Shown here in pieces: positions 19,170-29,176 of a DNA stretch of 58,170 nt. The stretch spans positions 1 to 58,170 of the forward strand of contig NZ_JROO01000039.1 in the NCBI RefSeq assembly GCF_000826685.1. The letters run 5' to 3'. The notes beneath the pieces were generated by a model, which was given only the letters and a program-made list of their open reading frames with translations, made no database searches and was not told where the DNA came from. Source of the stretch: Streptomonospora alba. GTDB lineage: Bacteria > Actinomycetota > Actinomycetes > Streptosporangiales > Streptosporangiaceae. Within the stretch, counting starts at the first letter, position 1. Each line of letters starts with the position of its first letter. Position numbers and translations under genes: made by a program.

Positions 19170-20063
19170 GTGTCTTCTAAGTCGTCCGTGTCCGGTGTCC
19201 CCGGCCGGCGGAGGAAACCCGACGAAGCCGACTCCATCGAGGGTCTCGGCGCGCCTTCCGCCCGCCGCAAGGGAGCCCGGCGCCGGAGTAAGGGCGCCCG
19301 CGCCAAAGCGCCCGGCGGCAGACTGCTGCGCCTCCTGCTCGGCGCCCTCGGCGTGGCCGTCGTGGCCCTGGTGGTCGTGCTCGTCCTGCAGTTCGCCACC
19401 GGCGGCGTCGATGCGCCGGAGAACCCGGTCCCCTCCGCCTATGAGACCCACGACTCGGGCAGCGAGGTCCTGGCCACGCGCGAGAACGACTCCCGTCCCC
19501 TCAACAAGCGCGAACTGTTCGGCGGCGACGCCGAGCAGATCGACAGTTCGAGCCAGGGCATCACCTTCGACCTGCAGACCTCGTCGCTGAGCAAGGACTG
19601 CGCCTCGGCCGTGTGGGGCGAGGGCGTGCGCACCGCCCTGACCGAAGCCGACTGCACTCAGGCGGCGCGGGCCGGCTACACCTCCGACGGCTACGTGGGC
19701 GCTGCCGTGATGTTCAACCTCCGCGACGCCGAGGCCGCCCAGTCCGTGGCGACGGCGCTGCAGCCGCCCAAGGACCCCGACGCCGAGCCCTCCGGGTTCA
19801 TCACCGTCCCCAAAGCCGAGGAGGACCCCTTCTCCCGCCTCGGAGGCGGCTACAGCGCCGCGGAGGCCACCGTCAGCGGCCACTACCTGAGCGTCGTGTG
19901 GGTGCAGCCGCTCGACGCCGAGGACCCGGCCGAACGCACGAGTCTGGTCTCCCCGCTGATCGCGCTGAACAACTTCCGCGACCCCCTCTACAGCCGCGAG
20001 GTCCAGCTGGAGAACTTCCAGCAGAACCAGGAGGCCCAGGAAGGCTCCCTCCCGGCGTCCTGA
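19170..20063 (+). CDS. Membrane-anchored protein of unknown function, paralog B
   Basis: A 297-residue protein with a basic N-terminus (residues 1-50), one membrane helix (about 53-75) and an extracytoplasmic domain like that of the preceding gene: LFGGDAEQID, Cys144 and Cys162 (again 18 apart) flanking SAVWGEGVRTAL, MFNLRDAEAAQSVATAL, and GHYLSVVWVQPLD. The GTG at 19170 follows GAGAGG with five-base spacing; GTG at 19149 is an alternative. An inverted repeat GCGCAA/TTGCGC at 19070-19089 frames a TAGGAT -10-like element, a possible own promoter with operator. Function not recognised. Confidence 0.75.
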   Translation: MSSKSSVSGVPGRRRKPDEADSIEGLGAPSARRKGARRRSKGARAKAPGGRLLRLLLGALGVAVVALVVVLVLQFATGGVDAPENPVPSAYETHDSGSEVLATRENDSRPLNKRELFGGDAEQIDSSSQGITFDLQTSSLSKDCASAVWGEGVRTALTEADCTQAARAGYTSDGYVGAAVMFNLRDAEAAQSVATALQPPKDPDAEPSGFITVPKAEEDPFSRLGGGYSAAEATVSGHYLSVVWVQPLDAEDPAERTSLVSPLIALNNFRDPLYSREVQLENFQQNQEAQEGSLPAS

Positions 20064-20083
20064 CGGCTCGTCCGGCGGCCCGT

Positions 20084-21814
20084 TCAGCCCGCCTGCGTCT
20101 CGTCTTCGGTCGTGATCGTCCGAGCGACGAGGTCCGCGGCCGCCGCGCGCAGCCGGGGCATGCGGTGAGCCGGCAGGTCGAGCAGCGTGTGCCCGCTGAT
20201 CCACGGCACAGCCGCGGCGACCGCCTGGCGGGCGGTGCGCTTGTTGACCGGGCGACCGGCAGCGGACGACACCCGCACCAGTCCTGCGCGCAAGGTGGCG
20301 GTGAGCCGGCCGTGGGCCCGGCGCTGGCAGTGCAGGAGCAGCTCCTCGGCCCACCCGTCGCCTTCCGTGTTCTCCACGGCCTGCACCGTGGTCAACCGCG
20401 GTTGCGGGGTTCCGCGCAAGAAGCGCACGCGAAAGCGCGGGGCCAGCAGGTCGGCCAGCTCGCGCTGGCCCGCCTGATCGCGGACGCAGGTGTGGGAGGC
20501 GGGCACCACCGCGGCCGCCTCGGGGCCGGGTGCGGCCAGCAGAGCCCGCCCCAGCAGGTCGTCCCACCCGCCGGTGAGATTCACCGCGGCGTGCCCGGCC
20601 TCGGCGGGGCTCTCCAGCCAGGTCTCCAACCGCACCCGGTGCGGCGCCGGCGACTCCCGGCCGCCGTCCGGGCCCGCCGCCGGTTCCAGCGCGGCGCGCG
20701 GCCACTCGCCCACGGCGGTCTCGGCCCCGGTGCGTTGCAGGACGGCCCGCGCTTCGGACGCGCCCAGCGCGCCCGTCGCCTCGGCGGCGTTGGAGCCGCG
20801 GCTGTAGAGCCGCGCCTTCGCGCCCGTGCCGCGCCCCGCCGAGGGCGTGCGGCCGGTCGGCCGCAGCACGTACATGTCGCTGGCCGCGCCGATCGCCTCG
20901 GCGCCCAGGTACCGGTTGAAGTCGGGCCACAGCGCCTCGGTGACCAGCCCCAGTGCGCTCAGCCGCGACTGGGTCTTGGCGGTCAGCGCCGGGGTGGTCT
21001 CGCTGGCGCCGTAGGCCAGCAGCAGGCGTCCGAGCTGCGGAGAAGCCAGCCCTTCCAGGCCGCGGCGCACGAACAGCTCGACGCCGTCGGGGGTGTAGGG
21101 CGGGTCGGTGAAGGCCAGATCGGCCTGGCCGCGTACGGCTTCGGGCAGGCCCAGCCGAAGGTCGGCGAAGTGGCAGTGCACCGGAAGGCCGAGGCGCCGC
21201 GCGGCGTCGTCGATGTAGGCCAGCATCCGCTCGTCGATGTCGACCACGACGGCGCGCAGTCCCGGATGCACCAGGGTGGCCGCCAGTGAGGTGAGATCGT
21301 GGTCGCCCACGCACAGCAGCTGCGCTCCCTCCAGCGCGAAGCGGCTGTGCAGCAGCAGTGCGCGGCGCAGCGCGGTCCCGGCCGTGGCGGCGACGTGGTC
21401 CAGGTCGGTACGGGACGCGGGGGCCTCGTCGACCAGCCGGCCCAGTTCGGCGGCGGCCTCGGCGAATCCGTCCAGCAGGTGGGCGACGGGGTCGGCGGGC
21501 TCGGGGCGCTCGGATGCGGCGTAGTCCTCAGGCCGCAGCAGCCGCACGCGCGCACCCTCGGTGTCCCACGCGACCTCGCCGGCCAGCGCGTCGAGTACGG
21601 CCTGCACCCCGCGATGGGCCACGGCGGTGCGGCGCACCAGTTCCCGCGGCGACCACCAGCCGCCGTCGGCGAGCGCGGCGAGCACCCGGTGCAGCCGCGC
21701 GGCGCCGACGCCGTGGCCGGTCAGGAGGTCGGTCAGAGCCGGGGGCGGCTCGGCGGGGGAGGGGCCGCCGGGGGTCTGCGGTTCGAAGCGGTCGTCGCCG
21801 GTGTGGTCGTTCAC
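20084..21814 (-). CDS. BpsA-like branched polyamine synthase family protein with extra C-terminal domain
   Basis: A 576-residue protein. Residues about 27-100 resemble a winged helix (WWSPRELVRRTAVAHRGVQAVLDAL). Residues about 105-335 match the bis-aminopropyl spermidine synthase (DUF43) family: VGDHDLTSLAATLV at 169-182, VVVDIDERMLAYI, and the catalytic-type TDPPYTPDG at 236-244. Archaeal BpsA adds aminopropyl groups to spermidine to make branched polyamines and is about 350 residues long; this protein has about 240 more residues at the C-terminus that I do not recognise. The substrate here is unproven. The GTG at 21814 is inferred from where family-like sequence begins; its ribosome site is weak. 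Confidence 0.75.
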   Translation of the reverse strand: MNDHTGDDRFEPQTPGGPSPAEPPPALTDLLTGHGVGAARLHRVLAALADGGWWSPRELVRRTAVAHRGVQAVLDALAGEVAWDTEGARVRLLRPEDYAASERPEPADPVAHLLDGFAEAAAELGRLVDEAPASRTDLDHVAATAGTALRRALLLHSRFALEGAQLLCVGDHDLTSLAATLVHPGLRAVVVDIDERMLAYIDDAARRLGLPVHCHFADLRLGLPEAVRGQADLAFTDPPYTPDGVELFVRRGLEGLASPQLGRLLLAYGASETTPALTAKTQSRLSALGLVTEALWPDFNRYLGAEAIGAASDMYVLRPTGRTPSAGRGTGAKARLYSRGSNAAEATGALGASEARAVLQRTGAETAVGEWPRAALEPAAGPDGGRESPAPHRVRLETWLESPAEAGHAAVNLTGGWDDLLGRALLAAPGPEAAAVVPASHTCVRDQAGQRELADLLAPRFRVRFLRGTPQPRLTTVQAVENTEGDGWAEELLLHCQRRAHGRLTATLRAGLVRVSSAAGRPVNKRTARQAVAAAVPWISGHTLLDLPAHRMPRLRAAAADLVARTITTEDETQAG

Positions 21815-22100
21815 CCTTCGATGATCGCGCACCCGCCCCGCCTCCTGCGCCGGTGCCGGAGTCCGCACAGGCGCGGCACCGGGTGTGGCGCGGGTCGCAC
21901 GTTTTTCTCACCGCGGCTTTATGTCGTCCGTGTTGCCCGCGGGTACGCTGGGTGTGAAGAGAAGTCGCCCCCGGTGCACAGCGGCGTCAGGGGGCGATGT
22001 ACGGTTCTTGCGGTCTCCTTTGCCACGCTCTGTGGAGCTCGGGGCAAAAGGGAGGTTTGCGGGGCTGTGTCGCTTGGAATCATCACGGCTAGCCCCGAAG

Positions 22101-22149
22101 GGAGGGTCGACGCCGACCCTCCTCGGCCTGCCGCACCGCAATGGTGCGG
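22101..22149 (+). other. Tandem hairpins in the gltB leader
   Basis: The first hairpin has a 9-bp stem GGAGGGTCG/CGACCCTCC with an ACGC tetraloop (22101-22122). The second has a 7-bp stem CCGCACC/GGTGCGG with a 5-base loop (22131-22149). Both stems are perfect and only eight bases apart. They may be an attenuator, the core of a small RNA, or terminators of a short transcript begun upstream. Confidence 0.45.
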
Positions 22150-22152
22150 TTC

Positions 22153-22166
22153 GAGGTCTAGACCTC
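22153..22166. promoter_or_regulatory. 14-bp palindrome GAGGTCTAGACCTC, candidate operator
   Basis: A perfect 14-bp palindrome just after the tandem hairpins and about 230 bases before gltB. The dyad and its AT-containing centre suit a dimeric regulator. It does not look like a GlnR box. Confidence 0.4.
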
Positions 22167-22394
22167 CGATTTCGTGTCGGGGCTGGACCCTTGTACAACT
22201 GACTACTTACGAGTGTGGCCACCGACCTGGGCCGACACCGGTTAACACGAGGACGTGACGCAGCTGGGCGCCCGGCGCCGACGGTTGTGGAACCGGTACC
22301 AGGCGGGGCCGCCTTCGCATGCTGACGCAGCAGGGCCAATGTCGTCCCGGATGCGCTTTACCCGAAGCCCATACGTACGACGACAGGAGGGTAG

Positions 22395-25300
22395 ATGCCT
22401 GCTGGCCAGGTGCAGCGTTCGTCCGTTCGGACCGACGCCGATTCCACCCGCGAGGGCCTGTACGACACCGCCTACGAACACGACGCCTGCGGTGTCGGAT
22501 TCGTGGCCGACCTCTCCGGCCGTCGCAGCCACGAGATCGTCGAGAAGGCGCTGACGGTACTGCGCAACCTCGACCACCGGGGTGCCGCCGGCGCCGACCC
22601 CGAGGACGGCGACGGCGCGGGGATCATCACCCAGGTTCCCGACCTCCTCTACCGCGAGGTCTGCGATTTCGAGCTGCCCGAGGCGGGCCGCTATGCGACC
22701 GGCATCGCCTTCCTGCCCGCCGACGAGGCCGAGCGTTCCTCGGCCGTAGCGGCCATCGAGGCCGTCGCCGGCGAGGAGGACCTGCGCGTAGTGGGCTGGC
22801 GCGACGTCCCGGTCGACCCGCACTTCTGCGGCCCCGCCGCCCGCGAGTCCATGCCGCACTTCGCCCAGCTGTTCGTGGCCGGGCGGCAGGGCACCGCCGC
22901 CGAAGGCCTGGGCGGCATCGCGCTGGAGCGCTACGCCTACTGCCTGCGCAAGCGCGCCCAGCACGAGACGGGCGTGTACTTCCCGAGCCTGTCGCCGCGC
23001 ACGATCACCTACAAGGGCATGCTCACCACGCCCCAGCTGGAGCCCTTCTACGCCGACCTGTCCGACCGGCGCTACGCCAGCGGACTGGCCCTGGTGCACT
23101 CGCGGTTCTCCACCAACACCTTCCCCTCGTGGCCGCTGGCCCATCCCTTCCGCTACGTCGCCCACAACGGCGAGATCAACACCGTCAAGGGCAACCGCAA
23201 CATGATGCGGGCCCGCGAGGCCACGCTGGCCAGCGACCTGCTGCCCGGCGACATCTCGCGCGTGTGCCCCATCGTCGACCCCGACGACTCCGACACCGCG
23301 TCCTTCGACGCCGCCTTGGAGCTGCTGCACCTGGGCGGGCGCTCGCTGCCGCACGCGGTGCTGATGATGATCCCCGAGCCCTGGGAGAACCACACCGAGA
23401 TGGACCCGCAGGTGCGGGCCTTCTACGAGTTCCACTCCATGCTCATGGAGCCCTGGGACGGCCCCGCTTCGGTGTCCTTCACCGACGGCTCGGTCATCGG
23501 CGCGGTGCTGGACCGCAACGGCCTGCGCCCCGGCCGCTACTGGGTCACCGACGACGGCGTCGTCGTGCTGGCCAGCGAGGCCGGCGTGCTCGACGCCGAC
23601 CCCTCGCGCATCGTGCGCAAGGGGCGTCTGCAGCCCGGCCGCATCTTCGTGGTCGACACCGAGCAGGGCCGCATCATCGAGGACGAGGAGATCAAGGGCG
23701 AACTCGCGGCCGAGCATCCCTACGCCGAGTGGCTCGAGCGCGGCGTGGTGGCGCTGTCGGACCTGGAGCCGGGCAAGCCCGCGCCGGTCGAGGACCTCAT
23801 GCGCCAGCAGCAGGTCTTCGGCTACACCGAGGAAGAGCTGCGCATCATCCTGGAGCCGATGGCCGGCACCGGCGCCGAGCCGATCGGCTCCATGGGCACC
23901 GATACCCCGGTCGCGGCGCTGTCGTCGCGGTCGCGCCAACTGTTCGACTACTTCTCGCAGGGCTTCGCGCAGGTGACCAACCCGCCGCTGGACGCCATCC
24001 GCGAGGAGCTGGTCACCAGTCTGCACACTGCGCTGGGCGCCGAGGAGAACGTGCTCTCGCCCGACCCGGAGGACTGCCGGCGCATCGTGCTGCCCACCCC
24101 TGTCGTCGACGAGGCGGGCCTGTCCGCGATCGTGCGCGCCGGCACCGCCGAGGACGGCGACCCGGCCTTCCGCACCTTCGTCGCCAACGGCACCTACGAG
24201 GTCGCCGGCGGCGGGGCGGCGCTGTCGCGGCGCCTGGACGAGATCTGCGCCGAGGTCTCGGCGGCCATCGCCGAGGGCGCGCACATCGTCGTGCTCTCCG
24301 ACCGCGGTGCCGGCCCCGACCGGGCGCCGATCCCCTCGCTCCTGCTCACCGGCGCCGTCCACCACCACCTGGTGCGCGAGAAGACCCGCACCGAGGTCGG
24401 CCTGGTGGTCGAGTCCGGCGACGCCCGCGAGTGCCACCACATCGCGCTGCTGCTGGGCTACGGCGCCTCGGCGGTCTCGCCCTACATGACCCTGGCCACG
24501 GTGCGCGACATGGTCGAGCGCGGGGTCATCGGCGGCATCAGCGCCGAGGACGCCGTAGGCAACACCGTCAAGGCCTTCGGCAAGGGCGTCCTGAAGATCA
24601 TGTCCAAGATGGGCGTGTCCACGGTGAGCTCCTACACCGGCGCTCAGATCTTCGAGGCGCTGGGCCTGGGCCCGGAGGTCGTCGACCGGTGCTTCGCCGG
24701 CACCCCCTCGCCGCTGGGCGGCGTCGGATTCGACGTGCTGGCCGAGGAGGTCGCCACGCGCCACGCGGTCGCCTACTCCGCCAACCCCGCCGACCACCGG
24801 CGGCTGGCCATCGGCGGCGAGTACCAGTGGCGCCGCGAGGGCGAGCCGCACCTGTTCAACCCCGACACCGTCTTCAAGCTGCAGCACGCCACGCGCTCGC
24901 GGCGCTACGAGATCTTCAAGGACTACACCTCCCAGATCGACGACCAGGCCGGCGAGCTGATGACCCTGCGCGGGCTGTTCCGCCTCAAGGAGGGCGTCCG
25001 CGAGCCGGTGCCGATCGAGGAGGTCGAGCCGGTCTCCGAGATCGTCAAGCGGTTCTCCACCGGCGCGATGTCCTACGGCTCCATCTCCGCCGAGGCGCAC
25101 GAGACCCTGGCCGTCGCGATGAACCGTCTCGGCGGCAAGTCCAACACCGGCGAGGGCGGCGAGGACCCGAACCGTTTCACGCCCGACGACAACGGCGACC
25201 TGCGCCGCAGCGCCATCAAGCAGGTCGCGTCCGGGCGGTTCGGGGTGACCTCGCACTACCTCACCAACGCCGACGACATCCAGATCAAGATGGCCCAGGG

Positions 25301-26960
25301 CGCCAAGCCCGGCGAGGGCGGCCAGCTGCCCGGCCACAAGGTCTACCCGTGGATCGCCGACACCCGGCACTCCACGCCCGGCGTCGGGCTGATCTCGCCG
25401 CCGCCCCACCACGACATCTACTCCATCGAGGACCTGGCCCAGCTCATCCACGACCTGAAGAACGCCAACCCTCAGGCGCGGGTGCACGTCAAGCTGGTGT
25501 CCGAGGCCGGGGTGGGGACCGTGGCCGCGGGCGTTTCCAAGGCCCACGCCGACGTCGTGCTGATCTCCGGCCACGACGGCGGCACCGGCGCCTCGCCGCT
25601 GACCTCGCTCAAGCACGCGGGGACGCCCTGGGAGCTCGGCCTGGCCGAGACCCAGCAGACCCTGCTGCGCAACGGACTGCGCGACCGCATCTCCGTGCAG
25701 GCCGACGGGCAGATGAAGACGGGGCGCGACGTGGTCGTGGCCGCGCTGCTGGGCGCCGAGGAGTACGGCTTCGCCACCGCTCCGCTGGTGGTCTCGGGCT
25801 GCGTGATGATGCGCGTATGCCACCTGGACACCTGCCCGGTGGGTGTGGCCACCCAGAACCCGGAGCTGCGCAAGCGCTACTCCGGCCAGGCCGACTTCGT
25901 GGTGAACTTCTTCGAGTTCGTCGCCCAGGAGGTCCGCGAGTACCTGGCCGCGCTGGGCTTCCGCAGCCTGGACGAGGCAGTCGGGGCCGTCGAGCTGCTC
26001 GACACCGCCGACGCCGTGGACCACTGGAAGGCCTCGGGGCTGGACCTTTCGCCGGTCCTGCAGGAGATCGAGCCGTGGCCGAGCGACCACCGCCACCGCG
26101 TGCGCGCCCAGGAGCACGGCCTGGAGAAGGCGCTGGACAACACGCTGATCCAGCTGGCCGAGGGTGCGCTGGAGTTCGGCGAGCCGCTGAAGCTGGACCT
26201 GCCGGTGCGCAACGTCAACCGCACTGTCGGCACGATGCTGGGCCACGAGATCACCCAGCGCTACGGCGCAGAGGGTCTGCCCGACGACACCGTCGACATC
26301 ACCTTCACCGGTTCGGCCGGCCAGTCCTTCGGCGCCTTCGTGCCGCGGGGCGTGACCCTGCGGCTGGTCGGCGACGCCAACGACTACGTGGGCAAGGGGC
26401 TCTCGGGCGGCCGGGTCACGGTCCGCCCGCCCGAGGACGTGCCCTACGCGCCCGAGCAGCACATCATCGCCGGCAACGTCATCGGCTACGGTGCCACCTC
26501 CGGCGAGGTGTTCCTGCGCGGGGTCGTGGGCGAGCGGTTCTGCGTGCGCAACTCCGGGGCGGTGGCCGTCGCCGAGGGCGTGGGCGACCACGGGTGCGAG
26601 TACATGACCGGCGGGCGCGCCGTCATCCTGGGCACGATCGGGCGCAACTTCGCCGCGGGCATGTCCGGCGGCATCGCCTACGTCCTGGACCTCGACCCCG
26701 AGCGGGTCAACAGCGGGATGGTCGACCTCGACCCGCTCGACGACGACGACCGCGTGTTCCTGCGCGACATCCTCGACCGCCACCGCGAGGCCACCGGTTC
26801 CACCGTCGCGGCCGGGCTGCTGGCCGACTTCGACAACGCGGTCACCCGGTTCGGCAAGGTCATGCCGCGCGACTTCAAACGGGTCCTGGCCGCCCGGGCC
26901 GAGGCCGAGCGTGCGGGCCGCGACGTCGGCGAGGCAATCATGGCCGCGGCGCAGTCCTGA
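22395..26960 (+). CDS. gltB: Glutamate synthase (NADPH) large subunit
   Basis: A 1521-residue enzyme moving the glutamine amide nitrogen to 2-oxoglutarate to give glutamate. The N-terminal amidotransferase nucleophile is Cys32 in DACGVGFV after a propeptide that must be removed. Then come [11 protein letters not shown], the FMN/2-oxoglutarate barrel with [30 protein letters not shown] in two adjoining blocks, and a 3Fe-4S cluster in [15 protein letters not shown]. The last ~250 residues form the GXGXG beta-helix domain ([23 protein letters not shown]). The ATG has ACAGGAGGG seven bases upstream. It is followed after 35 bases by its partner gltD. Confidence 0.97.
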   Translation: MPAGQVQRSSVRTDADSTREGLYDTAYEHDACGVGFVADLSGRRSHEIVEKALTVLRNLDHRGAAGADPEDGDGAGIITQVPDLLYREVCDFELPEAGRYATGIAFLPADEAERSSAVAAIEAVAGEEDLRVVGWRDVPVDPHFCGPAARESMPHFAQLFVAGRQGTAAEGLGGIALERYAYCLRKRAQHETGVYFPSLSPRTITYKGMLTTPQLEPFYADLSDRRYASGLALVHSRFSTNTFPSWPLAHPFRYVAHNGEINTVKGNRNMMRAREATLASDLLPGDISRVCPIVDPDDSDTASFDAALELLHLGGRSLPHAVLMMIPEPWENHTEMDPQVRAFYEFHSMLMEPWDGPASVSFTDGSVIGAVLDRNGLRPGRYWVTDDGVVVLASEAGVLDADPSRIVRKGRLQPGRIFVVDTEQGRIIEDEEIKGELAAEHPYAEWLERGVVALSDLEPGKPAPVEDLMRQQQVFGYTEEELRIILEPMAGTGAEPIGSMGTDTPVAALSSRSRQLFDYFSQGFAQVTNPPLDAIREELVTSLHTALGAEENVLSPDPEDCRRIVLPTPVVDEAGLSAIVRAGTAEDGDPAFRTFVANGTYEVAGGGAALSRRLDEICAEVSAAIAEGAHIVVLSDRGAGPDRAPIPSLLLTGAVHHHLVREKTRTEVGLVVESGDARECHHIALLLGYGASAVSPYMTLATVRDMVERGVIGGISAEDAVGNTVKAFGKGVLKIMSKMGVSTVSSYTGAQIFEALGLGPEVVDRCFAGTPSPLGGVGFDVLAEEVATRHAVAYSANPADHRRLAIGGEYQWRREGEPHLFNPDTVFKLQHATRSRRYEIFKDYTSQIDDQAGELMTLRGLFRLKEGVREPVPIEEVEPVSEIVKRFSTGAMSYGSISAEAHETLAVAMNRLGGKSNTGEGGEDPNRFTPDDNGDLRRSAIKQVASGRFGVTSHYLTNADDIQIKMAQGAKPGEGGQLPGHKVYPWIADTRHSTPGVGLISPPPHHDIYSIEDLAQLIHDLKNANPQARVHVKLVSEAGVGTVAAGVSKAHADVVLISGHDGGTGASPLTSLKHAGTPWELGLAETQQTLLRNGLRDRISVQADGQMKTGRDVVVAALLGAEEYGFATAPLVVSGCVMMRVCHLDTCPVGVATQNPELRKRYSGQADFVVNFFEFVAQEVREYLAALGFRSLDEAVGAVELLDTADAVDHWKASGLDLSPVLQEIEPWPSDHRHRVRAQEHGLEKALDNTLIQLAEGALEFGEPLKLDLPVRNVNRTVGTMLGHEITQRYGAEGLPDDTVDITFTGSAGQSFGAFVPRGVTLRLVGDANDYVGKGLSGGRVTVRPPEDVPYAPEQHIIAGNVIGYGATSGEVFLRGVVGERFCVRNSGAVAVAEGVGDHGCEYMTGGRAVILGTIGRNFAAGMSGGIAYVLDLDPERVNSGMVDLDPLDDDDRVFLRDILDRHREATGSTVAAGLLADFDNAVTRFGKVMPRDFKRVLAARAEAERAGRDVGEAIMAAAQS

Positions 26961-26995
26961 TTCGTCGGCCGGACACGAAAGGAGGGAGACACGAC

Positions 26996-28462
26996 ATGGC
27001 TGACCCGAAGGGGTTCCTCAAGATCACCGAGCGGGAGCTGCCCACCCGGCGCCCGGTCGACGTGCGTATCCAGGACTGGAACGAGGTCTACGAAGAGGCC
27101 GACCGCGGCACCGTCGTCAAGCAGGCCTCGCGCTGCATGGACTGCGGCATTCCGTTCTGCCACAACGGCTGCCCGCTGGGCAATCTCATCCCCGAGTGGA
27201 ACGACCTGGTCTACCGCCACGACTGGGGCGAGGCCATCGAGCGGCTGCACGCCACCAACAACTTCCCGGAGTTCACCGGGCGGCTGTGCCCGGCTCCGTG
27301 CGAGTCGGCGTGTGTGCTGGGCATCAACCAGCCCGCCGTGACCATCAAGAACGTGGAGAACTCCATCATCGACCGGGCCTGGGAGGAGGGCTGGGTGCGC
27401 CCTCAGCCGCCCGAGGTCCGCACCGGCCGGAAGGTCGCCGTGGTGGGGTCGGGTCCGGCCGGGCTGGCAGCCGCCCAGCAGCTTACGCGCGCCGGGCACG
27501 ACGTCACCGTCTTCGAGCGCTCCGACCGCATCGGAGGGCTGCTGCGCTACGGTATCCCCGAGTTCAAGATGGAGAAGCGCCACATCGAGCGCCGCCTGGG
27601 CCAGATGCGCGCCGAGGGCACGGCCTTCCGCACCGGCGTGAACGTGGGCGTGGACGTCTCCGTCGACGAGCTGCGCGCCCAGCACGACGCCGTGCTGCTG
27701 GCCGGCGGGGCCACCGCCTGGCGCGACCTGCCGGTGGCCGGGCGCGAGCTCGACGGCGTCCACCAGGCCATGGAGTACCTGCCTCTGGCCAACCGGGTGC
27801 AGGAGGGCGACATCGACGAGCCCGCGATCAGCGCCCAGGACAAGCACGTCATCGTCATCGGCGGCGGCGACACCGGCGCGGACTGCGTGGGTACGGCCCA
27901 CCGCCAGGGCGCCCTGTCGGTCACGCAGCTGGAGATCATGGCCAAACCGCCCCGGGAGCGGCCCGAGAACCAGCCGTGGCCGACCATGCCGATGGTCTAC
28001 AAGGTCTCCACCGCCCACGAGGAGGGCGGTGAGCGGCTCTACTCGGTCAACACCCTGGAGTTCCTCGGCGACGACCAGGGGCGCGTACGCGCGCTGAAGC
28101 TGGTCGACGTGCAGCGCACCGACAACGGGTTCGAGCCGGTGCCCGGCTCCGAGCGCGAGATCCCCGCCGGCCTGGTCACGCTGGCCATGGGCTTCGTGGG
28201 CCCGCAGAAGGAGGGCATGGTCGAGGACCTGGGCGTGGAGCTGGACGGGCGCGGCAACGTCGTGCGCGACGGCGACTACACGACCACCGTCGACGGCGTC
28301 TTCTGCGCCGGGGACATGGGCCGCGGCCAGTCGCTGATCGTGTGGGCGATCGCCGAGGGCCGCTCGGCGGCCGCAAGCGTGGACCGCTTCCTCAGCGGCG
28401 GCGAGGACACGGTTCTGCCCACCGCCATTCCGCCCACGGAGCGGCCGCTGACCGCGAGCTGA
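26996..28462 (+). CDS. gltD: Glutamate synthase small subunit
   Basis: A 488-residue FAD and NADPH-binding partner that passes electrons to GltB. Two N-terminal clusters of cysteines bind 4Fe-4S centres: CMDCGIPFCHNGCPLGN and LCPAPCESACVLGIN. The FAD-binding turn is VVGSGPAGLAAAQQL, followed by the RIGGLLRYGIPEFK block; the NADPH site is VIGGGDTGADC, and the final FAD block is GVFCAGDMGRGQSLIVWAI. A strong ribosome site (AAAGGAGGG) precedes the ATG. Confidence 0.97.
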   Translation: MADPKGFLKITERELPTRRPVDVRIQDWNEVYEEADRGTVVKQASRCMDCGIPFCHNGCPLGNLIPEWNDLVYRHDWGEAIERLHATNNFPEFTGRLCPAPCESACVLGINQPAVTIKNVENSIIDRAWEEGWVRPQPPEVRTGRKVAVVGSGPAGLAAAQQLTRAGHDVTVFERSDRIGGLLRYGIPEFKMEKRHIERRLGQMRAEGTAFRTGVNVGVDVSVDELRAQHDAVLLAGGATAWRDLPVAGRELDGVHQAMEYLPLANRVQEGDIDEPAISAQDKHVIVIGGGDTGADCVGTAHRQGALSVTQLEIMAKPPRERPENQPWPTMPMVYKVSTAHEEGGERLYSVNTLEFLGDDQGRVRALKLVDVQRTDNGFEPVPGSEREIPAGLVTLAMGFVGPQKEGMVEDLGVELDGRGNVVRDGDYTTTVDGVFCAGDMGRGQSLIVWAIAEGRSAAASVDRFLSGGEDTVLPTAIPPTERPLTAS

Positions 28463-28516
28463 CCCGCGTTTGAGGGCGGGCGCGGTCCAAGGGCCCGCCC
28501 GCGCACTCGGCCGTCC

Positions 28517-28552
28517 GCGAGGGGCCGCCGGCACGCGCCGGCGGCCCCTCGC
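28517..28552 (+). terminator. Terminator of the gltBD operon
   Basis: A perfect 16-bp GC-rich stem with an ACGC tetraloop, 55 bases after the gltD stop. There is no T-run. Confidence 0.8.
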
Positions 28553-28646
28553 ACGTCGGGGCCCCACGGCGCCCCCGCGGGCCGCGAAACGCCCGGATCG
28601 CCGGATTGGGCGGTACTTTCGGCGTGTCGGCGGGTAGGGATCCGGT

Positions 28647-29045
28647 ATGGCTTACCGCCTGCTCGCCGACGCGGCAATGCTGCTGCACGTGGGCTTCCTG
28701 TGCTACGTGGCCCTGGGCGGATTTTTGGTGTGGCGGTGGCCGCATGCGATCTGGCCGCACCTGGCCGTGTGCGCCTACTCCCTGGGCATCATCGACTTCC
28801 AGTGGCAGTGCCCGCTCACCGGAGTCGAGAACTGGGCGCGCGAGCAGGCCGGGCTGCAGGGCCTGCCGCCGAGCGGCTTCATCGACCACTACCTGACCGG
28901 CGTGGTTTATCCCGAGCGCTACCTGGTGGAGGTCCAGTTCGCCGTGGGGGCGGTGGTGGCGCTGTCGTGGCTGGGAGCCCTGTACCTGGTGGTGCGGCGG
29001 CGCCGCACCGCGCGCGAGCGCGACGAGGAGACCGGTTCCCGTTAA
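28647..29045 (+). CDS. DUF2784 membrane protein
   Basis: A 132-residue protein with about four hydrophobic segments. The N-terminal helix MAYRLLADAAMLLHVGFLCY, the WPHLAVCAYSLGIIDFQWQCPLT stretch (given here in its conserved part) and GFIDHYLTGVVYP match DUF2784, a widespread small membrane family of unknown function. The charged Arg/Glu tail is probably cytoplasmic. It is monocistronic, between two terminator-like or promoter regions. Confidence 0.87.
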   Translation: MAYRLLADAAMLLHVGFLCYVALGGFLVWRWPHAIWPHLAVCAYSLGIIDFQWQCPLTGVENWAREQAGLQGLPPSGFIDHYLTGVVYPERYLVEVQFAVGAVVALSWLGALYLVVRRRRTARERDEETGSR

Positions 29046-29142
29046 GAGGCCGTGTGGATTTCGGCCCGGCGAAGCCCGCGAAACGGACATTCAGCGGAGT
29101 AAAGAAGCGTAATAACGGGGCATTGCTGGCATTTCCCCTTTG

Positions 29143-29176
29143 TTTGGACCCCGAGGTCCGGGCGTACATTCGAAGT
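29143..29176 (+). promoter_or_regulatory. Candidate leaderless promoter
   Basis: TTTGGA (29143-29148), a 16-base spacer, and TACATT (29165-29170) ending six bases before the ATG at 29177. The local DNA from 29098 is AT-rich for this genome. Confidence 0.5.

Larger units (their letters stand above)
21815..22394 (+). other. Long structured 5' region of gltB
   Basis: A 580-base gap with no supported gene between divergent bpsA-like and gltB starts. It contains several inverted repeats in the gltB direction: TCGCCCCC/GGGGGCGA (21965-21997), CTCCTTTGCC/GGCAAAAGGGAG (22015-22054, one bulge), two adjacent hairpins at 22101-22149, a 14-bp palindrome at 22153-22166 and TTGTACAA at 22191-22198. The order suggests a regulated leader or a small RNA rather than plain promoter DNA. 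I cannot match it to a named riboswitch class. Confidence 0.5.

Noticed and set aside
21965-22166. Known ncRNA (tmRNA, RNase P RNA, 4.5S RNA, 6C RNA) upstream of gltB
   Set aside because: The diagnostic sequences of these RNAs are not visible (no CCA-ending tRNA-like part, no RNase P core, no GGAAGGAAGCAG-type loop, no six-C loops).
22242-26783. A 1513-codon open frame antisense to gltB
   Set aside because: It mirrors gltB third-position GC bias; no domain pattern, and gltB is unambiguous.
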